Assembly (NCBI GenBank): GCA_964429385.1
Contig: CAYSBR010000011.1
Coordinates: 19,756 to 83,755 of the forward strand
Source: UBA2377 sp964429385
GTDB taxonomy: Bacteria; Verrucomicrobiota; Verrucomicrobiia; Opitutales; Opitutaceae
Length of the DNA: 64,000 bases
Direction of reading: 5' to 3'
Position 1 is the stretch's first letter; the number at the start of each line of letters is the position of its first letter. The notes under the pieces were generated by a model. That model made no database searches. It was not told the DNA's origin and saw only the letters and a list, made by a program, of their open reading frames with translations. Below are positions 42,212 through 50,558 of the stretch, one piece after another. The position numbers and the translations under genes were made by a program.

Positions 42212-42520
42212 ATGGCCGGCGTAGGCAAACTTCTCAAACAAGCCCAGAAAATGCAGCGTGGCATCGAGGCCCTTCAGGGGGAGCTCGACGCCAAGGAAAT
42301 CGAGGTCACCAGCGGCGGCGGCGCCGTGAAGATCAAGATCAACGGGAACGGCAAGTTCCTCGCGCTGGAACTGGATCCGGAATTTCTCAAGGAAGACGCC
42401 AAGCTCGTCTCCGAGACGCTGCTGGCGGCGGTGCAGGATGCCGCGAAGCAATCGAAGGACTACAACGATGCCGAGATGCAGAAGGTGACCTCGGCCTTCC
42501 AGATGCCGGGAATGTTCTGA
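42212..42520 (+). CDS. ybaB: YbaB/EbfC-family nucleoid-associated protein
   Basis: A 102-residue DNA-binding protein of the EbfC/YbaB family. The order is the helical start AGVGKLLKQAQKMQRGIEAL, the central strands VTSGGGAVKIKINGNGKFL, and a helical end rich in Lys/Gln with a short PGMF finish. The gene usually sits next to recR, as here (110 nt upstream). It compacts or bends DNA. Confidence 0.95.
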   Translation: MAGVGKLLKQAQKMQRGIEALQGELDAKEIEVTSGGGAVKIKINGNGKFLALELDPEFLKEDAKLVSETLLAAVQDAAKQSKDYNDAEMQKVTSAFQMPGMF

Positions 42521-42630
42521 GGCGCGCCGAAGTCGCTCCCGTTGAGAGTTGCAAGCCGAGGGTTGAGAGTCCGGAACACGGCATGTCCATCCCTCGGCCT
42601 TAAACTCCCGGCTCTCAATTTTTCCTTCCG
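42521..42630. repeat. Spacer with an imperfect GTTGAGAG inverted repeat
   Basis: GTTGAGAGTTGCAAGCCGAG and a second GTTGAGAG near 42540-42570 face CCCTCGGCC and CCGGCTCTCAA near 42590-42620, so an imperfect stem may form. A similar CTCTCAACTC lies 50 nt before ybaB (42171-42180). These GAGAGT units resemble the heptamer arms elsewhere in spirit but lack the GGAGC core. Their role is unknown. Confidence 0.4.
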
Positions 42631-43224
42631 ATGACTCCCGCGTTTGAGCAGCTCCAAAAGCATCTGAAGCAGTTGCCGGGTGTCGGGTATCGGTCGGCGG
42701 AACGCATGGCGCTGCATCTGCTGGTGGAAAAACCGGAGAGGTTGCCGGCGCTGGTGCAGGCGTTGGACGCCGCGGCCAGGGCGGTGCACCGTTGCACCCG
42801 CTGCGGCAATCTGGCGGAGGGCGGGTTGTGCGCCATCTGCGACGACGGGCGGCGTGATCATGCGCAGGTGTGCGTGGTGGAGCAGGTGCCGGATCTGGTC
42901 GCGCTGGAGCGCAGCGGGGCGTATCGCGGAGGCTACCATGTGCTGCATGGCAAGCTGTCACCGATCCACGGCGTGGGGCCGGATGATCTGAATCTGGCCT
43001 CATTGCTGGCGCGGATCGAGTCGGGCGAGGTGAAGGAGCTGATTCTGGCCCTGTCCAACGATGTCGAGGGCGAGGCCACCTGCCATTATCTGAGTGAACA
43101 CCTGCCTCCCGGGTCGGGTGTGAGCATCAGCCGCATCGGTTTCGGCCTGCCCAGCGGGGGCGGTGTGCTCTATGCGGATTCAGTCACGCTGAAGAGCGCG
43201 CTGGAAGGGCGGCGGAGTTATTGA
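42631..43224 (+). CDS. recR: Recombination mediator RecR
   Basis: A 197-residue recombination-repair protein that acts with RecF/RecO to load RecA on gapped DNA. It has the helix-hairpin-helix start QLPGVGYRSAERMAL, the C4 zinc finger CTRCGNLAEGGLCAIC, and the Toprim region with VCVVEQVPDLVALERSG and ALSNDVEGEATCHYL. The start is ATG 42631. It forms a unit with ybaB, the common arrangement. A GC-rich stretch with a weak hairpin (around 43252-43280, then TTTTT) separates it from the tRNA gene. Confidence 0.96.
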   Translation: MTPAFEQLQKHLKQLPGVGYRSAERMALHLLVEKPERLPALVQALDAAARAVHRCTRCGNLAEGGLCAICDDGRRDHAQVCVVEQVPDLVALERSGAYRGGYHVLHGKLSPIHGVGPDDLNLASLLARIESGEVKELILALSNDVEGEATCHYLSEHLPPGSGVSISRIGFGLPSGGGVLYADSVTLKSALEGRRSY

Positions 43225-43312
43225 GTCCGCCCGGTTTTGCCCGGACCGTGGTTTTGCCGCATTCCGGAGTTGCGGCCCGGCGTTTTTCCATTTTGCGTGG
43301 CGGCCGTTTCAC

Positions 43313-43386
43313 GCGGGCATAGTATATCGGTATTATGCGTGCTTCCCAAGCATGAGAGGAGGGTTCGATTCCCTCTGCCCGCACCA
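43313..43386 (+). tRNA. tRNA-Gly (anticodon CCC)
   Basis: A 74-nt gene with encoded CCA. The acceptor stem GCGGGCA/TGCCCGC is a perfect 7-bp match. The anticodon stem CGTGC/GCATG closes the loop TTCCCAA, giving CCC. The T arm has GAGGGTTCGATTCCCTC and the D arm GTATATCGGTATTA. It reads GGG codons. The gene is on the same strand as recR and is followed after 90 nt by repeat copy 10. Confidence 0.97.
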
Positions 43387-43475
43387 GTCTTCGCTCCGCG
43401 AGCCAAAGCTGGCGACACTGGAGAGCGAGGCGAGGCTGCAGACTGCGGGACCACGGACAACAGGCGAAGACTGGC

Positions 43476-43744
43476 GCCGACCGATTTTACAGGAGAAAAC
43501 GGAGCGTGGAGCAGGGAGCAAGGAGCGGGGAGCGAGGTGGGCCGTGCGCTCCGCGCGCGGCCGGGTGCGACGGCCGGATTCAGCGATGAAATGCCTGGCC
43601 ACAAAAAGGCACGAAAACGGCACCAAAAAATTGAGGAAAGCTCATGTTTTTTGCGCTTCTTTGTGCCTTTTCGTGGCCAAAATGACTGGGCGACAGTCCT
43701 GAAGTCAGTCGTCTCGTGCTCCCTGCTCCACGCTCCAATCTCCC
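43476..43744 (+). repeat. Intergenic palindromic element, copy 10
   Basis: It lies between tRNA-Gly and the convergent dxs gene. The outer module GATTTTACAGGAGAAAACGG begins near 43483 and is followed by the GGAGC arm (GCGTGGAGCAGGGAGCAAGG), then the core at 43537 with the full head. The left stem has an extra C (ACGAAAACGGCACC). The tail is shortened as in copy 9 (GGGCGACAGTCCTGAAGTC) and the right arm GCTCCCTGCTCCACGCTCC ends against the TGA of dxs at 43745. Confidence 0.86.
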
Positions 43745-45673
43745 TCAGAGCGTATTGGCGGGGGTGGCTGGCCGGGTGTGCCAGCGGGTGAGGACGCGCT
43801 GGTGGATGTCATCCGGGGCGAGGCCGTAGGCGGCGCGGAGGGTTTCCACGCTTGAACCGTGTTCCACAAATTTGTCGGGCCAGCCGATGCGTTCGACAGC
43901 GGCGGGAATGCCCGCCTCCTGCAGTGTTTCGATGACGGCACTGCCAAACCCGCCGGCGAGCACATGGTCTTCCATGGTCACGATGAGGGGTGTGGCGGCC
44001 GCGTGGCGGAGGAGCAGGGCGCGATCGAGCGGCTTGGCGAAGCGGGCGTTCACCACGCCGACGGAGAGGGCTTCCGCGGCTTGCAGGCGGTCGGCCAGCC
44101 GGAGGGCGTCCGGCACCATCGAGCCGAGCGCCCAGATGGTGATGTCGGTGCCTTCGCGCAACACTTCGGCCCGGCCGATCGGCAGGACGGTGGGAGTATC
44201 CTTGATCGGCACGCCGGTGCCGGCGCCGCGCGGATAACGGATGAACGCGGGACCGGAGTGGGTCACGCCGGTGTGGAGCATGTCCACCAGCTCATCCTCG
44301 TCCTTGGGTTGCATGACGACGGCGTTGGGTACGCAGCGCAGGTAGGCGAGGTCGAAGAGACCGTGGTGGGTGGGGCCGTCGTTGGGCGAGAGCCCGGCGC
44401 GGTCCATGCAGAAGGTGACGGGCAGATTCTGGAGACAGATGTCGTGGATGATCGGGTCGTAGGCGCGCTGGAGGAAGGTCGAATAAATGGCGACGACGGG
44501 GCGGATACCTTTGGTCGCGAGTCCGGCGGCAAAAATCGCGGCGTGCTCCTCGGCGATGCCGACGTCGAAAAATTGGGCGGGCACCTCGGCGGCAAGATGG
44601 CTGAGGCCGGTGCCGCTGGGCATGGCGCCGGTGATGCCCACGATGCGCCGGTCGGCCCGGGCGAAACGGACGAGGGCGCGGCCAAAAACGTCCTGGTAAT
44701 TGGGCGGGGTGCCGGGCGCGGACGGACGGCTTTCCCCGGTGAGCGGATCGAAGGGGCTGGCGCCGTGAAATTTTTCGGGGGACGTGACGGCGGCGTCGAG
44801 ACCGCGGCCTTTCTTGGTCAGCACGTGGATGAGCACGGGCACATCGCACTGCTTGGCGAACTCCAGGTTTTTCGCGAGAAGGTCGATGTTGTGACCGTCC
44901 ACCGGGCCGAGGTAGCGCAGCCCGAATTTTTCGAAGAGGGAGGAGCCGACGAGGAAGTCCTTGGTCTCGCGTTTCCACTTGTGGTAAACGCGGTTCATCT
45001 CGACGCCGGTGGGGAAGCTTTTGAAGAAGCCCTCGATGTCGTGATGCAGCTTGTTGTAGGTGGGGTTGGTGCTGAGCCGGTTGAGGTAGGCGGAGATGGC
45101 GCCGACGTTTTTCGCGATGGACCACTCGTTGTCGTTGAGGATGACGATGAGGCGCTTGGTGGAGGTGACGATGTTGTTGAGCGCCTCCAGGGTGATGCCG
45201 CAGGTGAAGGCGGCGTCGCCGCAGACGGCGACGACGTGCTCACCGGTGCCGTGCAGATCGCGCGCGGTGGCCATGCCGAGGGCGGCGGAAAGAGCGGTGC
45301 CGGCGTGACCGGCGCCGAAGGCGTCATGCGGACTTTCGGCGCGGTAGAGGAAACCGCTGGCGCCGCCGGACTGGCGCAGCTTGCGGAAGAATTCGCCGTG
45401 GCGGCCGGTGAGGAGCTTGTGAACGTAGCCCTGGTGGGCGACGTCGAACACGAACTGGTCTTCGGGCGTGTTAAAGACGCGGTGGAGCGCAATCGTGAGC
45501 TCGACCACGCCGAGATTGGGTCCGACGTGGCCGCCGTTGCGGGCGGTGACCTGGATGATCTCGTCGCGAATTTCCTGGGCGAGTTGCGGCAGGGCTTCGG
45601 GCGCGAGGGCTTTGAGATCGGCTGGGCCGGCAATGCGGTCGAGCAGACGGGTAGAGGATGCGGAGTCGTTCAT
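43745..45673 (-). CDS. dxs: 1-deoxy-D-xylulose-5-phosphate synthase
   Basis: The thiamine-diphosphate enzyme that joins pyruvate and glyceraldehyde 3-phosphate at the head of the MEP isoprenoid pathway. The 642-residue product has FDVAHQGYVHKLLTGR, the thiamine motif GDAAFTCGITLEALN (GDA where most enzymes have GDG, as remembered from Chlamydia-type Dxs), and the catalytic Glu in FFDVGIAEEHAAIFAAG. The start is ATG 45673; a TTG three codons upstream is possible. It follows xseB by 23 nt, the usual xseB-dxs pairing. It supplies undecaprenyl phosphate precursors, also needed by the polysaccharide locus. The stop adjoins repeat copy 10. Confidence 0.95.
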   Translation of the reverse strand: MNDSASSTRLLDRIAGPADLKALAPEALPQLAQEIRDEIIQVTARNGGHVGPNLGVVELTIALHRVFNTPEDQFVFDVAHQGYVHKLLTGRHGEFFRKLRQSGGASGFLYRAESPHDAFGAGHAGTALSAALGMATARDLHGTGEHVVAVCGDAAFTCGITLEALNNIVTSTKRLIVILNDNEWSIAKNVGAISAYLNRLSTNPTYNKLHHDIEGFFKSFPTGVEMNRVYHKWKRETKDFLVGSSLFEKFGLRYLGPVDGHNIDLLAKNLEFAKQCDVPVLIHVLTKKGRGLDAAVTSPEKFHGASPFDPLTGESRPSAPGTPPNYQDVFGRALVRFARADRRIVGITGAMPSGTGLSHLAAEVPAQFFDVGIAEEHAAIFAAGLATKGIRPVVAIYSTFLQRAYDPIIHDICLQNLPVTFCMDRAGLSPNDGPTHHGLFDLAYLRCVPNAVVMQPKDEDELVDMLHTGVTHSGPAFIRYPRGAGTGVPIKDTPTVLPIGRAEVLREGTDITIWALGSMVPDALRLADRLQAAEALSVGVVNARFAKPLDRALLLRHAAATPLIVTMEDHVLAGGFGSAVIETLQEAGIPAAVERIGWPDKFVEHGSSVETLRAAYGLAPDDIHQRVLTRWHTRPATPANTL

Positions 45674-45696
45674 CGGCGGCAAAAAACAGACGGAGA

Positions 45697-45939
45697 TTAT
45701 TCCTCGCGTCCGGCCTGGAAAGGGGTGAAAGCGGCGCCGTCCTTGGTTTTCTTGAGCTGCTCAATGCGGAGCTCGGCCTCTTTGAGCCGGGCCTCGCAGG
45801 TTTTGAGCAGCCGGCTGCCTTCCTCGAACTTGGCCAGCAGGTCGGCCAGCGGCACCTCCCCGGATTCCATGGTTTCCACGATGGTTTCCAGCCGGGTGAG
45901 GGCGGTTTCGAAAGACAGTTTGGCTTCTTTGGCTTCCAC
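45697..45939 (-). CDS. xseB: Exodeoxyribonuclease VII small subunit
   Basis: An 80-residue coiled helical protein that caps the large subunit XseA. It carries the family signature SFETALTRLETIVETMESGE followed by PLADLLAKFEEGSRLLK and a short charged tail. XseA is not in the window. It is cotranscribed with dxs and divergent from the M48 peptidase gene (81-nt gap that must contain promoters for both). Confidence 0.93.
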   Translation of the reverse strand: MEAKEAKLSFETALTRLETIVETMESGEVPLADLLAKFEEGSRLLKTCEARLKEAELRIEQLKKTKDGAAFTPFQAGREE

Positions 45940-46020
45940 GACGTCACGATGCGAGGCGGCGGATGCATTTCAAACAATCTTTGGACTGGCGACGACGGGG
46001 GTTTTGCGTGGAGTGGCGGG

Positions 46021-47265
46021 ATGACAATCGTGCTCTGGATCACAGCGTTGCTGATGGGGTTGCGGCTGGCGGGGGAATGCTGGCTGGCCGCGCTGAACCG
46101 GCGGGAGGTGCGCAAGCACGAGGGCGCTCCGCCGCCGGGCGTGGCGGCGATCATGGACGGGGCGACCTACAACAAGGCGGTGGCCTACACGCTGGCGAAG
46201 TCGCGTTTCGGGACATTGACGGAGGTGTTCGACACGCTGGTGCTGGCGCTGGTGATCTTCGGCGGCGTGCTGCCGGCTCTTTACGAACAATTCGCACACT
46301 GGGGCGGCCCGGATGCGGTGTGGAGCGATGTGCTTTTCATCCTCGCGGCGGGCGTGCTGCTTTCGCTGCCGGGGCTGCCGTTTGACTGGTGGGCGCAGTT
46401 CCGGCTGGAGGCGGGGTTCGGCTTCAACAAGGCGACGCCCGGACTCTGGGTGAAGGACAAGTTCAAGGGGCTGCTCCTCATGCTGCTGATCGGCTATCCG
46501 CTGCTGTGGGTGCTGCTCTCGCTGGTGCACTGGATGGGCCCGGCCTGGTGGCTATGGGGCTTCGGCGTGTTCTTCGGCTTCCAACTGCTGATGCTGGTGC
46601 TTTACCCGAAATTCATCCTGCCGCTTTTCAACAAGCTCACACCGTTGCCGGAGGGGGAGTTGCGCACGCGCCTGCTGGCGCTGGGCGACCGCACGGGCTT
46701 CAAGGCGCAGGCCATCCAGGTGATGGATGGCTCGAAGCGCTCGGGGCACTCGAATGCGTTCTTCACCGGCTTCGGACGCTTTCGCCGGATCGTGCTCTTC
46801 GACACGCTGATCGCGCAGCTTTCGACGGAGGAGCTGGAGGCGGTGCTGGCCCATGAGATCGGGCACTACCGCCGCGGGCATATTCCCAAGATGCTGATCG
46901 TCTCGGCCCTGACGCAGCTCGGCGGCTTCGCCGTCATCGCGTGGCTGGCGGGGAGCCACTGGTTCAATACGGCCTTCGGGTTTCCGCCGGGTGAACTGGC
47001 CCCGGCCTTCCTGCTGTTCGGTCTGCTGAGCGGGCTGGTGATGTTCTGGTTTTCACCGCTGGGCAATTATTTCTCCCGCCGGCATGAATATGAGGCGGAT
47101 GCCTTCGCGCGCGAGGCGATGGGCGGGCCCGGGGCGCTGGTGGGCGCGCTGCGCAAGCTCGCGCAAAAGAATCTCACCAACCTGACACCGCATCCGTGGT
47201 TCAGTGCGTTTTTCTACTCGCATCCGACGCTGGTCGAGCGGGAGCGGGCCTTGCGGACGGGATGA
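46021..47265 (+). CDS. M48-family membrane metallopeptidase (Ste24/CAAX prenyl protease 1-like)
   Basis: A polytopic zinc protease of 414 residues. The N-terminal half has several TM helices (for example LFILAAGVLLSLPGLPF, LLLMLLIGYPLLWVLLSLV). The zinc motif is AHEIGHYRRGH with H278, E279 and H282, and the third ligand is a Glu in RRHEYEADAFA. In this family the enzyme cleaves near the membrane, but bacterial homologs have no known CAAX role; membrane protein quality control is a reasonable guess. The start is ATG 46021 (MTIVLWITALL); longer in-frame codons lie in the xseB-side gap. It overlaps the downstream gene as ATGA. Confidence 0.9.
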   Translation: MTIVLWITALLMGLRLAGECWLAALNRREVRKHEGAPPPGVAAIMDGATYNKAVAYTLAKSRFGTLTEVFDTLVLALVIFGGVLPALYEQFAHWGGPDAVWSDVLFILAAGVLLSLPGLPFDWWAQFRLEAGFGFNKATPGLWVKDKFKGLLLMLLIGYPLLWVLLSLVHWMGPAWWLWGFGVFFGFQLLMLVLYPKFILPLFNKLTPLPEGELRTRLLALGDRTGFKAQAIQVMDGSKRSGHSNAFFTGFGRFRRIVLFDTLIAQLSTEELEAVLAHEIGHYRRGHIPKMLIVSALTQLGGFAVIAWLAGSHWFNTAFGFPPGELAPAFLLFGLLSGLVMFWFSPLGNYFSRRHEYEADAFAREAMGGPGALVGALRKLAQKNLTNLTPHPWFSAFFYSHPTLVERERALRTG

Positions 47266-48161
47266 AACGCGCATTGGTAGTCGGCTGGATTCTCTGGCTG
47301 CTGCCGGGCGCGGCGGGCGGGACGGAAACGCTCCGGATCGCAACCTACAACGTGGAGAACTACGTGGCGGTGAACCGCGTCACGACGATGGGATATCGTC
47401 CGGATTATCCGAAAACGGAGGCGGCCAAGCAGGCGTTGCGGCGGGTCATCCGGGAAATGGCGGCGGATGTGATCATGCTGCAGGAGATGGGGCCGCGGCC
47501 TTACCTCGACGAGCTGCAACGCGATCTGGCGAGCGAAGGCGTGGATTATCCGCATGCGGTGCTGCTGGAGGCCGGGGACGTCTCGCGCCATGTGGCGCTG
47601 CTGTCGAAGCTCGCGTTGAAATCGGTGGTGGCGCACACGGACCTCGGGTTCAACTATCTGGAGGGCTGGCAACCGGTGAAACGCGGTCTGCTGGAAGTGA
47701 CGCTGGCGACGCGCGCGGGAGAGCTGACCTTGTGGGGTCTGCACTTGAAAAGCCGGCTCACCGAGCACGCCGAGGATCCCGAAGCGCGGCGGCGGCGGGG
47801 CGCGGAGGCGACGGCGATCCGGAACCGCGTGTTGGAACGTTTTCCTGATCCGAAAAAAGCCCGGTTTCTGCTCCTTGGGGATTTTAACGATGGCAAGAAC
47901 AGCGCGGCGCTACGCTACATGGGCAGGCGCGGGGAGACGAGAATCGCGACCTTGCTGCCGGCCGCCGATTCGCGCGGGGAGAGCTGGACTTCGGTGTATC
48001 GGCGCGAGGAGATCTACACGCGGGTGGATCACATTCTGGTTTCAGCGGGATTACTCCCTCTGGTCCGGACGGGAAAGGCACAGATTCACGACGGTCCGGG
48101 GGTGATGGAGGCGAGTGATCACCGTCCGGTGATCGTGGTGCTGGAGCTATCTGGCCAGTGA
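47262..48161 (+). CDS. Secreted endonuclease/exonuclease/phosphatase (EEP) family protein
   Basis: A metal-dependent phosphodiesterase-fold protein of 299 residues, with a predicted signal peptide (WILWLLPGAAGG about 9-20). EEP motifs are RIATYNVENYV, MLQEMG with the catalytic Glu, GLHLKSR, LLLGDFNDGKN and the final DHRPVI. Substrates range from nucleic acids to phosphoinositides and cannot be assigned. The start ATG 47262 overlaps the M48 stop, so both are translated together, and both products act at or outside the membrane. Confidence 0.85.
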   Translation: MKRALVVGWILWLLPGAAGGTETLRIATYNVENYVAVNRVTTMGYRPDYPKTEAAKQALRRVIREMAADVIMLQEMGPRPYLDELQRDLASEGVDYPHAVLLEAGDVSRHVALLSKLALKSVVAHTDLGFNYLEGWQPVKRGLLEVTLATRAGELTLWGLHLKSRLTEHAEDPEARRRRGAEATAIRNRVLERFPDPKKARFLLLGDFNDGKNSAALRYMGRRGETRIATLLPAADSRGESWTSVYRREEIYTRVDHILVSAGLLPLVRTGKAQIHDGPGVMEASDHRPVIVVLELSGQ

Positions 48162-48355
48162 GGACTACGCCGCCGCAGGCGGGTAAACTCAAGCCGTGCC
48201 GGTCGGTGTAGTCCGTGGCTGAAAACACTGCGCGCCGCGCATGCTACAAAATCTGAGCTCCAAGTGCGTTTGATCTCATCCGGATATTCATAGATGAAGC
48301 GGAGAAGCCCGGCTGGTTTTCTCTGCGTGGTCCGCGCGTGAAGCGGAACGGATGG

Positions 48356-48388
48356 AAAACAAAAAGGGCCGGCGGTAAAGCCGGCCCG
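48356..48388 (-). terminator. Rho-independent terminator of the lipoprotein gene
   Basis: On the minus strand an 8-bp perfect stem GGGCCGGC/GCCGGCCC with loop TTTACC is followed by TTTTTGTTTT. It lies about 27 nt beyond the stop at 48415. The rest of the gap 48162-48400 shows no gene; a GGACTAC...GTAGTCC pair near 48164-48220 is noted without a function. Confidence 0.85.
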
Positions 48389-48414
48389 GAGGGGAATTGA
48401 ATGGAGGTCGTGGC

Positions 48415-49332
48415 TTATTGCACGGTGACGGGGATGGTCACTTCACCGGCGCCATACCCTTGGAGGAAGAGGTTGCCGACACCAGGGACGCCGCCCTGCA
48501 CGCTGACGGTGACAGTGGTCTGGCCGGCCGGGACGACGACCTCGGCCATGATGACGGACTCGGGGATATCGGTGGTCAGGTCCAGCAGCAATCCGCCCGC
48601 GGGCGCGTGGTTGGGGATGGTGAAGGTGAGGGTTTGCGTTTCACCGGTGCGCAGCACCAAGGCGGAGGGCGTGACCGTGAGATTGCTGGAATCAATCCGG
48701 AAGGTACCGACGGGGGAATTGCCGGACGCACTGCTGAGAAGGACCTGATAGTTTTGGCCGCTGCCGAGGGCGGGCACGAAGAAACTGATGGAATTGGGGG
48801 ATTCGTAAACGGTCCGCACGGGATGGCCCTCAAAGTAGATGGCATCCTGCGGCGTGAAGCCGCGGCCGAGCACGCTGACGCGGGCCCCGACAGGACCACG
48901 GTTGGTTTCGAGCGAAAGTACGTAACGGTTCACGACCGTAGCGCGGGTGAGCTCACTGTAGGTCTCGCGCTCCTGGCGTCCGTCCTGCAGCTCGATCTGG
49001 TATTTGACGAGGAAGTAATAGGCGAGCTCGGTGCGGCCGGAAGGGATCTGGTAGTCGAATTCGTAAAGGCCGGCGCCGAGCCGGCTCGGCGTCATGCGGT
49101 GGTTCTGGCCATCAATGATGATATACGGCTCGATGTTGACGGGGGTGTTGACGGCTTTCCGATTGTTGACCCGGAGCGTGATCGTGTAGATGCCGGAGGG
49201 GTTTTCCGGGAGGTTGGCCGGAGTGAGGTTGGTCAGGGTGACGCTTTCACAACCGGTCAGGAAAACCAGCCCGAGAAAAATGACGGGCAGCAGGAGAAAT
49301 TGGCGGGCGCGATGAAGGCGGGAGTTTTGCAT
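48415..49332 (-). CDS. Lipoprotein with an IPT/TIG-like domain (function unknown)
   Basis: A 305-residue secreted lipoprotein. The signal ends in the lipobox VFLTGCES, with C28 as the lipidated residue. The sequence is beta-rich: a first part ending around residue 150, then an IPT/TIG-like region with ARVSVLGRGFTPQDAIYFEGHPV and FFVPALGSGQNYQVL, then a final beta domain with PAGGLLLDLTTDIPESVIMA. TIG-like domains often bind other proteins or carbohydrates on the cell surface; no enzyme motif is seen. It has its own terminator and diverges from hemW with only 41 nt between. Confidence 0.75.
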   Translation of the reverse strand: MQNSRLHRARQFLLLPVIFLGLVFLTGCESVTLTNLTPANLPENPSGIYTITLRVNNRKAVNTPVNIEPYIIIDGQNHRMTPSRLGAGLYEFDYQIPSGRTELAYYFLVKYQIELQDGRQERETYSELTRATVVNRYVLSLETNRGPVGARVSVLGRGFTPQDAIYFEGHPVRTVYESPNSISFFVPALGSGQNYQVLLSSASGNSPVGTFRIDSSNLTVTPSALVLRTGETQTLTFTIPNHAPAGGLLLDLTTDIPESVIMAEVVVPAGQTTVTVSVQGGVPGVGNLFLQGYGAGEVTIPVTVQ

Positions 49333-49373
49333 TGGTTTTGACTTAAAACCGGTCAGTTAAAGTGCGGTTAGTA

Positions 49374-50558
49374 ATGAGCGAGCGGACAACAGGGCAAGAC
49401 AAAGCTGAGCGGGACGCCCCGCTGGGCCTGTATCTGCATGTGCCGTTCTGTGCTTCGACCTGTGATTTTTGTGCATTTTATCAGGTCAAACCGACCGGTG
49501 CGGCGGTGGATCGGTTCCTTGCGGGAATGGAAGAAGAGGCGGCTTTGGTGACCTGGTCGCGGCCGGTGACGACGGTCTTCTGGGGTGGCGGGACGCCGGG
49601 ATTGCTGGCGCCGGAGGATTTGCGGCGGTTGGGGCGGTTGGTGCAGGCACGATCCGGCGGGAAGGTGCAGGAGTGGACGGTGGAGCTGGCTCCGGCCTCG
49701 GTGACGGAGGCGCGGCTGGCGGCGCTCAAGGAGCTGGGGGTCACCCGCATCTCGATGGGGGTGCAAAGTTTCCAGCCTGAATTGCTGGAGGCGCTGGGTC
49801 GGCAGCACACCTTGGCCCAAATCCACCGGGCTTATGAACGGGTGCGGGCGGCGGGCTTTGCCAGCGTGAATCTCGATCTGATGTTTGCGCTGCCCGGGCA
49901 GACCGAGTCGGCGTGGCGGGCGGATCTGGCGGAAGCGCTGCGTCTGCAGCCGGATCATCTTTCAACCTACTGCCTTACCTTCGAGGAGGACACGGCGCTG
50001 TGGGTGAAGCTGTCACAAGGCCGGGTGAAGCTCGATCCGGAACGCGAGGCACAGCTGTATGCGACGACGTGGGCGGCGCTGGCGGAGGCGGGCTATGCCC
50101 AGTATGAGGTCTCCAATTTTGCGCGTCCGGGCCATGCCTGCCGGCACAACCTCAACACCTGGCACATGCACGAGTGGGTGGGGCTGGGCCCTTCCGCGGC
50201 GTCGCAGCATGACGGCTGGCGCGGCGCCAATGTCGCCGATCTGGCCCAATGGCACGCGCATCTGACCGAGGGCCGGCGCATGACGGAGGATCGGCTGGCG
50301 CTCGATGCGAGGCAGCTGGCGGAGGATGCATTGATCTTCGGCCTGCGCATGAATGCCGGGGTGGACCTCGCGGCCTGGCGCGCGCGCTGCCCGGAGGCTC
50401 CGTGGGAGACGGTGGAGGCGCTGGCCAGCCAGCTCGCCGAGGACGGGCTGGCTGAGCGGGCGGGGGCGCGGCTGCGCCTGACCGAGCGCGGCCGGTTGCT
50501 GGCGGATTCCGTGGGAGTGGAAATCATGGAGGCGTGGCATGAGCCGGCGCGGGTATAA
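49374..50558 (+). CDS. hemW: HemW-like radical SAM heme chaperone/coproporphyrinogen oxidase-like
   Basis: A radical SAM protein of 394 residues. The cluster motif is FCASTCDFCAFY (CxxxCxxC), followed by FWGGGTPGLL, ISMGVQSFQPELL, LDLMFALPGQT and RHNLNTWHMHEWVGLGPSAAS, as in HemW. HemW homologs bind heme and hand it to respiratory proteins, while true HemN makes protoporphyrinogen; the extra N-terminal HemN part is absent. The start is ATG 49374, with a GTG four codons upstream as alternative. The end overlaps the next gene by 20 bp, starting a four-gene operon. Confidence 0.92.
   Translation: MSERTTGQDKAERDAPLGLYLHVPFCASTCDFCAFYQVKPTGAAVDRFLAGMEEEAALVTWSRPVTTVFWGGGTPGLLAPEDLRRLGRLVQARSGGKVQEWTVELAPASVTEARLAALKELGVTRISMGVQSFQPELLEALGRQHTLAQIHRAYERVRAAGFASVNLDLMFALPGQTESAWRADLAEALRLQPDHLSTYCLTFEEDTALWVKLSQGRVKLDPEREAQLYATTWAALAEAGYAQYEVSNFARPGHACRHNLNTWHMHEWVGLGPSAASQHDGWRGANVADLAQWHAHLTEGRRMTEDRLALDARQLAEDALIFGLRMNAGVDLAAWRARCPEAPWETVEALASQLAEDGLAERAGARLRLTERGRLLADSVGVEIMEAWHEPARV

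Noticed and set aside
8210..43700. Small open frames with a repeated peptide like VGRALRARQGTA...FSDEMIGHKKARKGTKR in nearly every element copy
   Set aside because: They are translations of the repeat core in one frame. Copies carry frame-breaking indels (copies 4 and 10), lack conserved starts and Shine-Dalgarno sites, and the stem pairing explains the conservation better than coding.
5736..43744. Element copies as simple transcription terminators
   Set aside because: The stems are imperfect and not followed by a T-run on the relevant strand, and true terminators (6293-6323, 48356-48388) look different. A partial role in termination cannot be excluded.
48164..48220. GGACTAC...GTAGTCC pair downstream of the EEP gene as another element copy
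   Set aside because: Only the short dyad is shared; the core modules and heptamer arms are absent.
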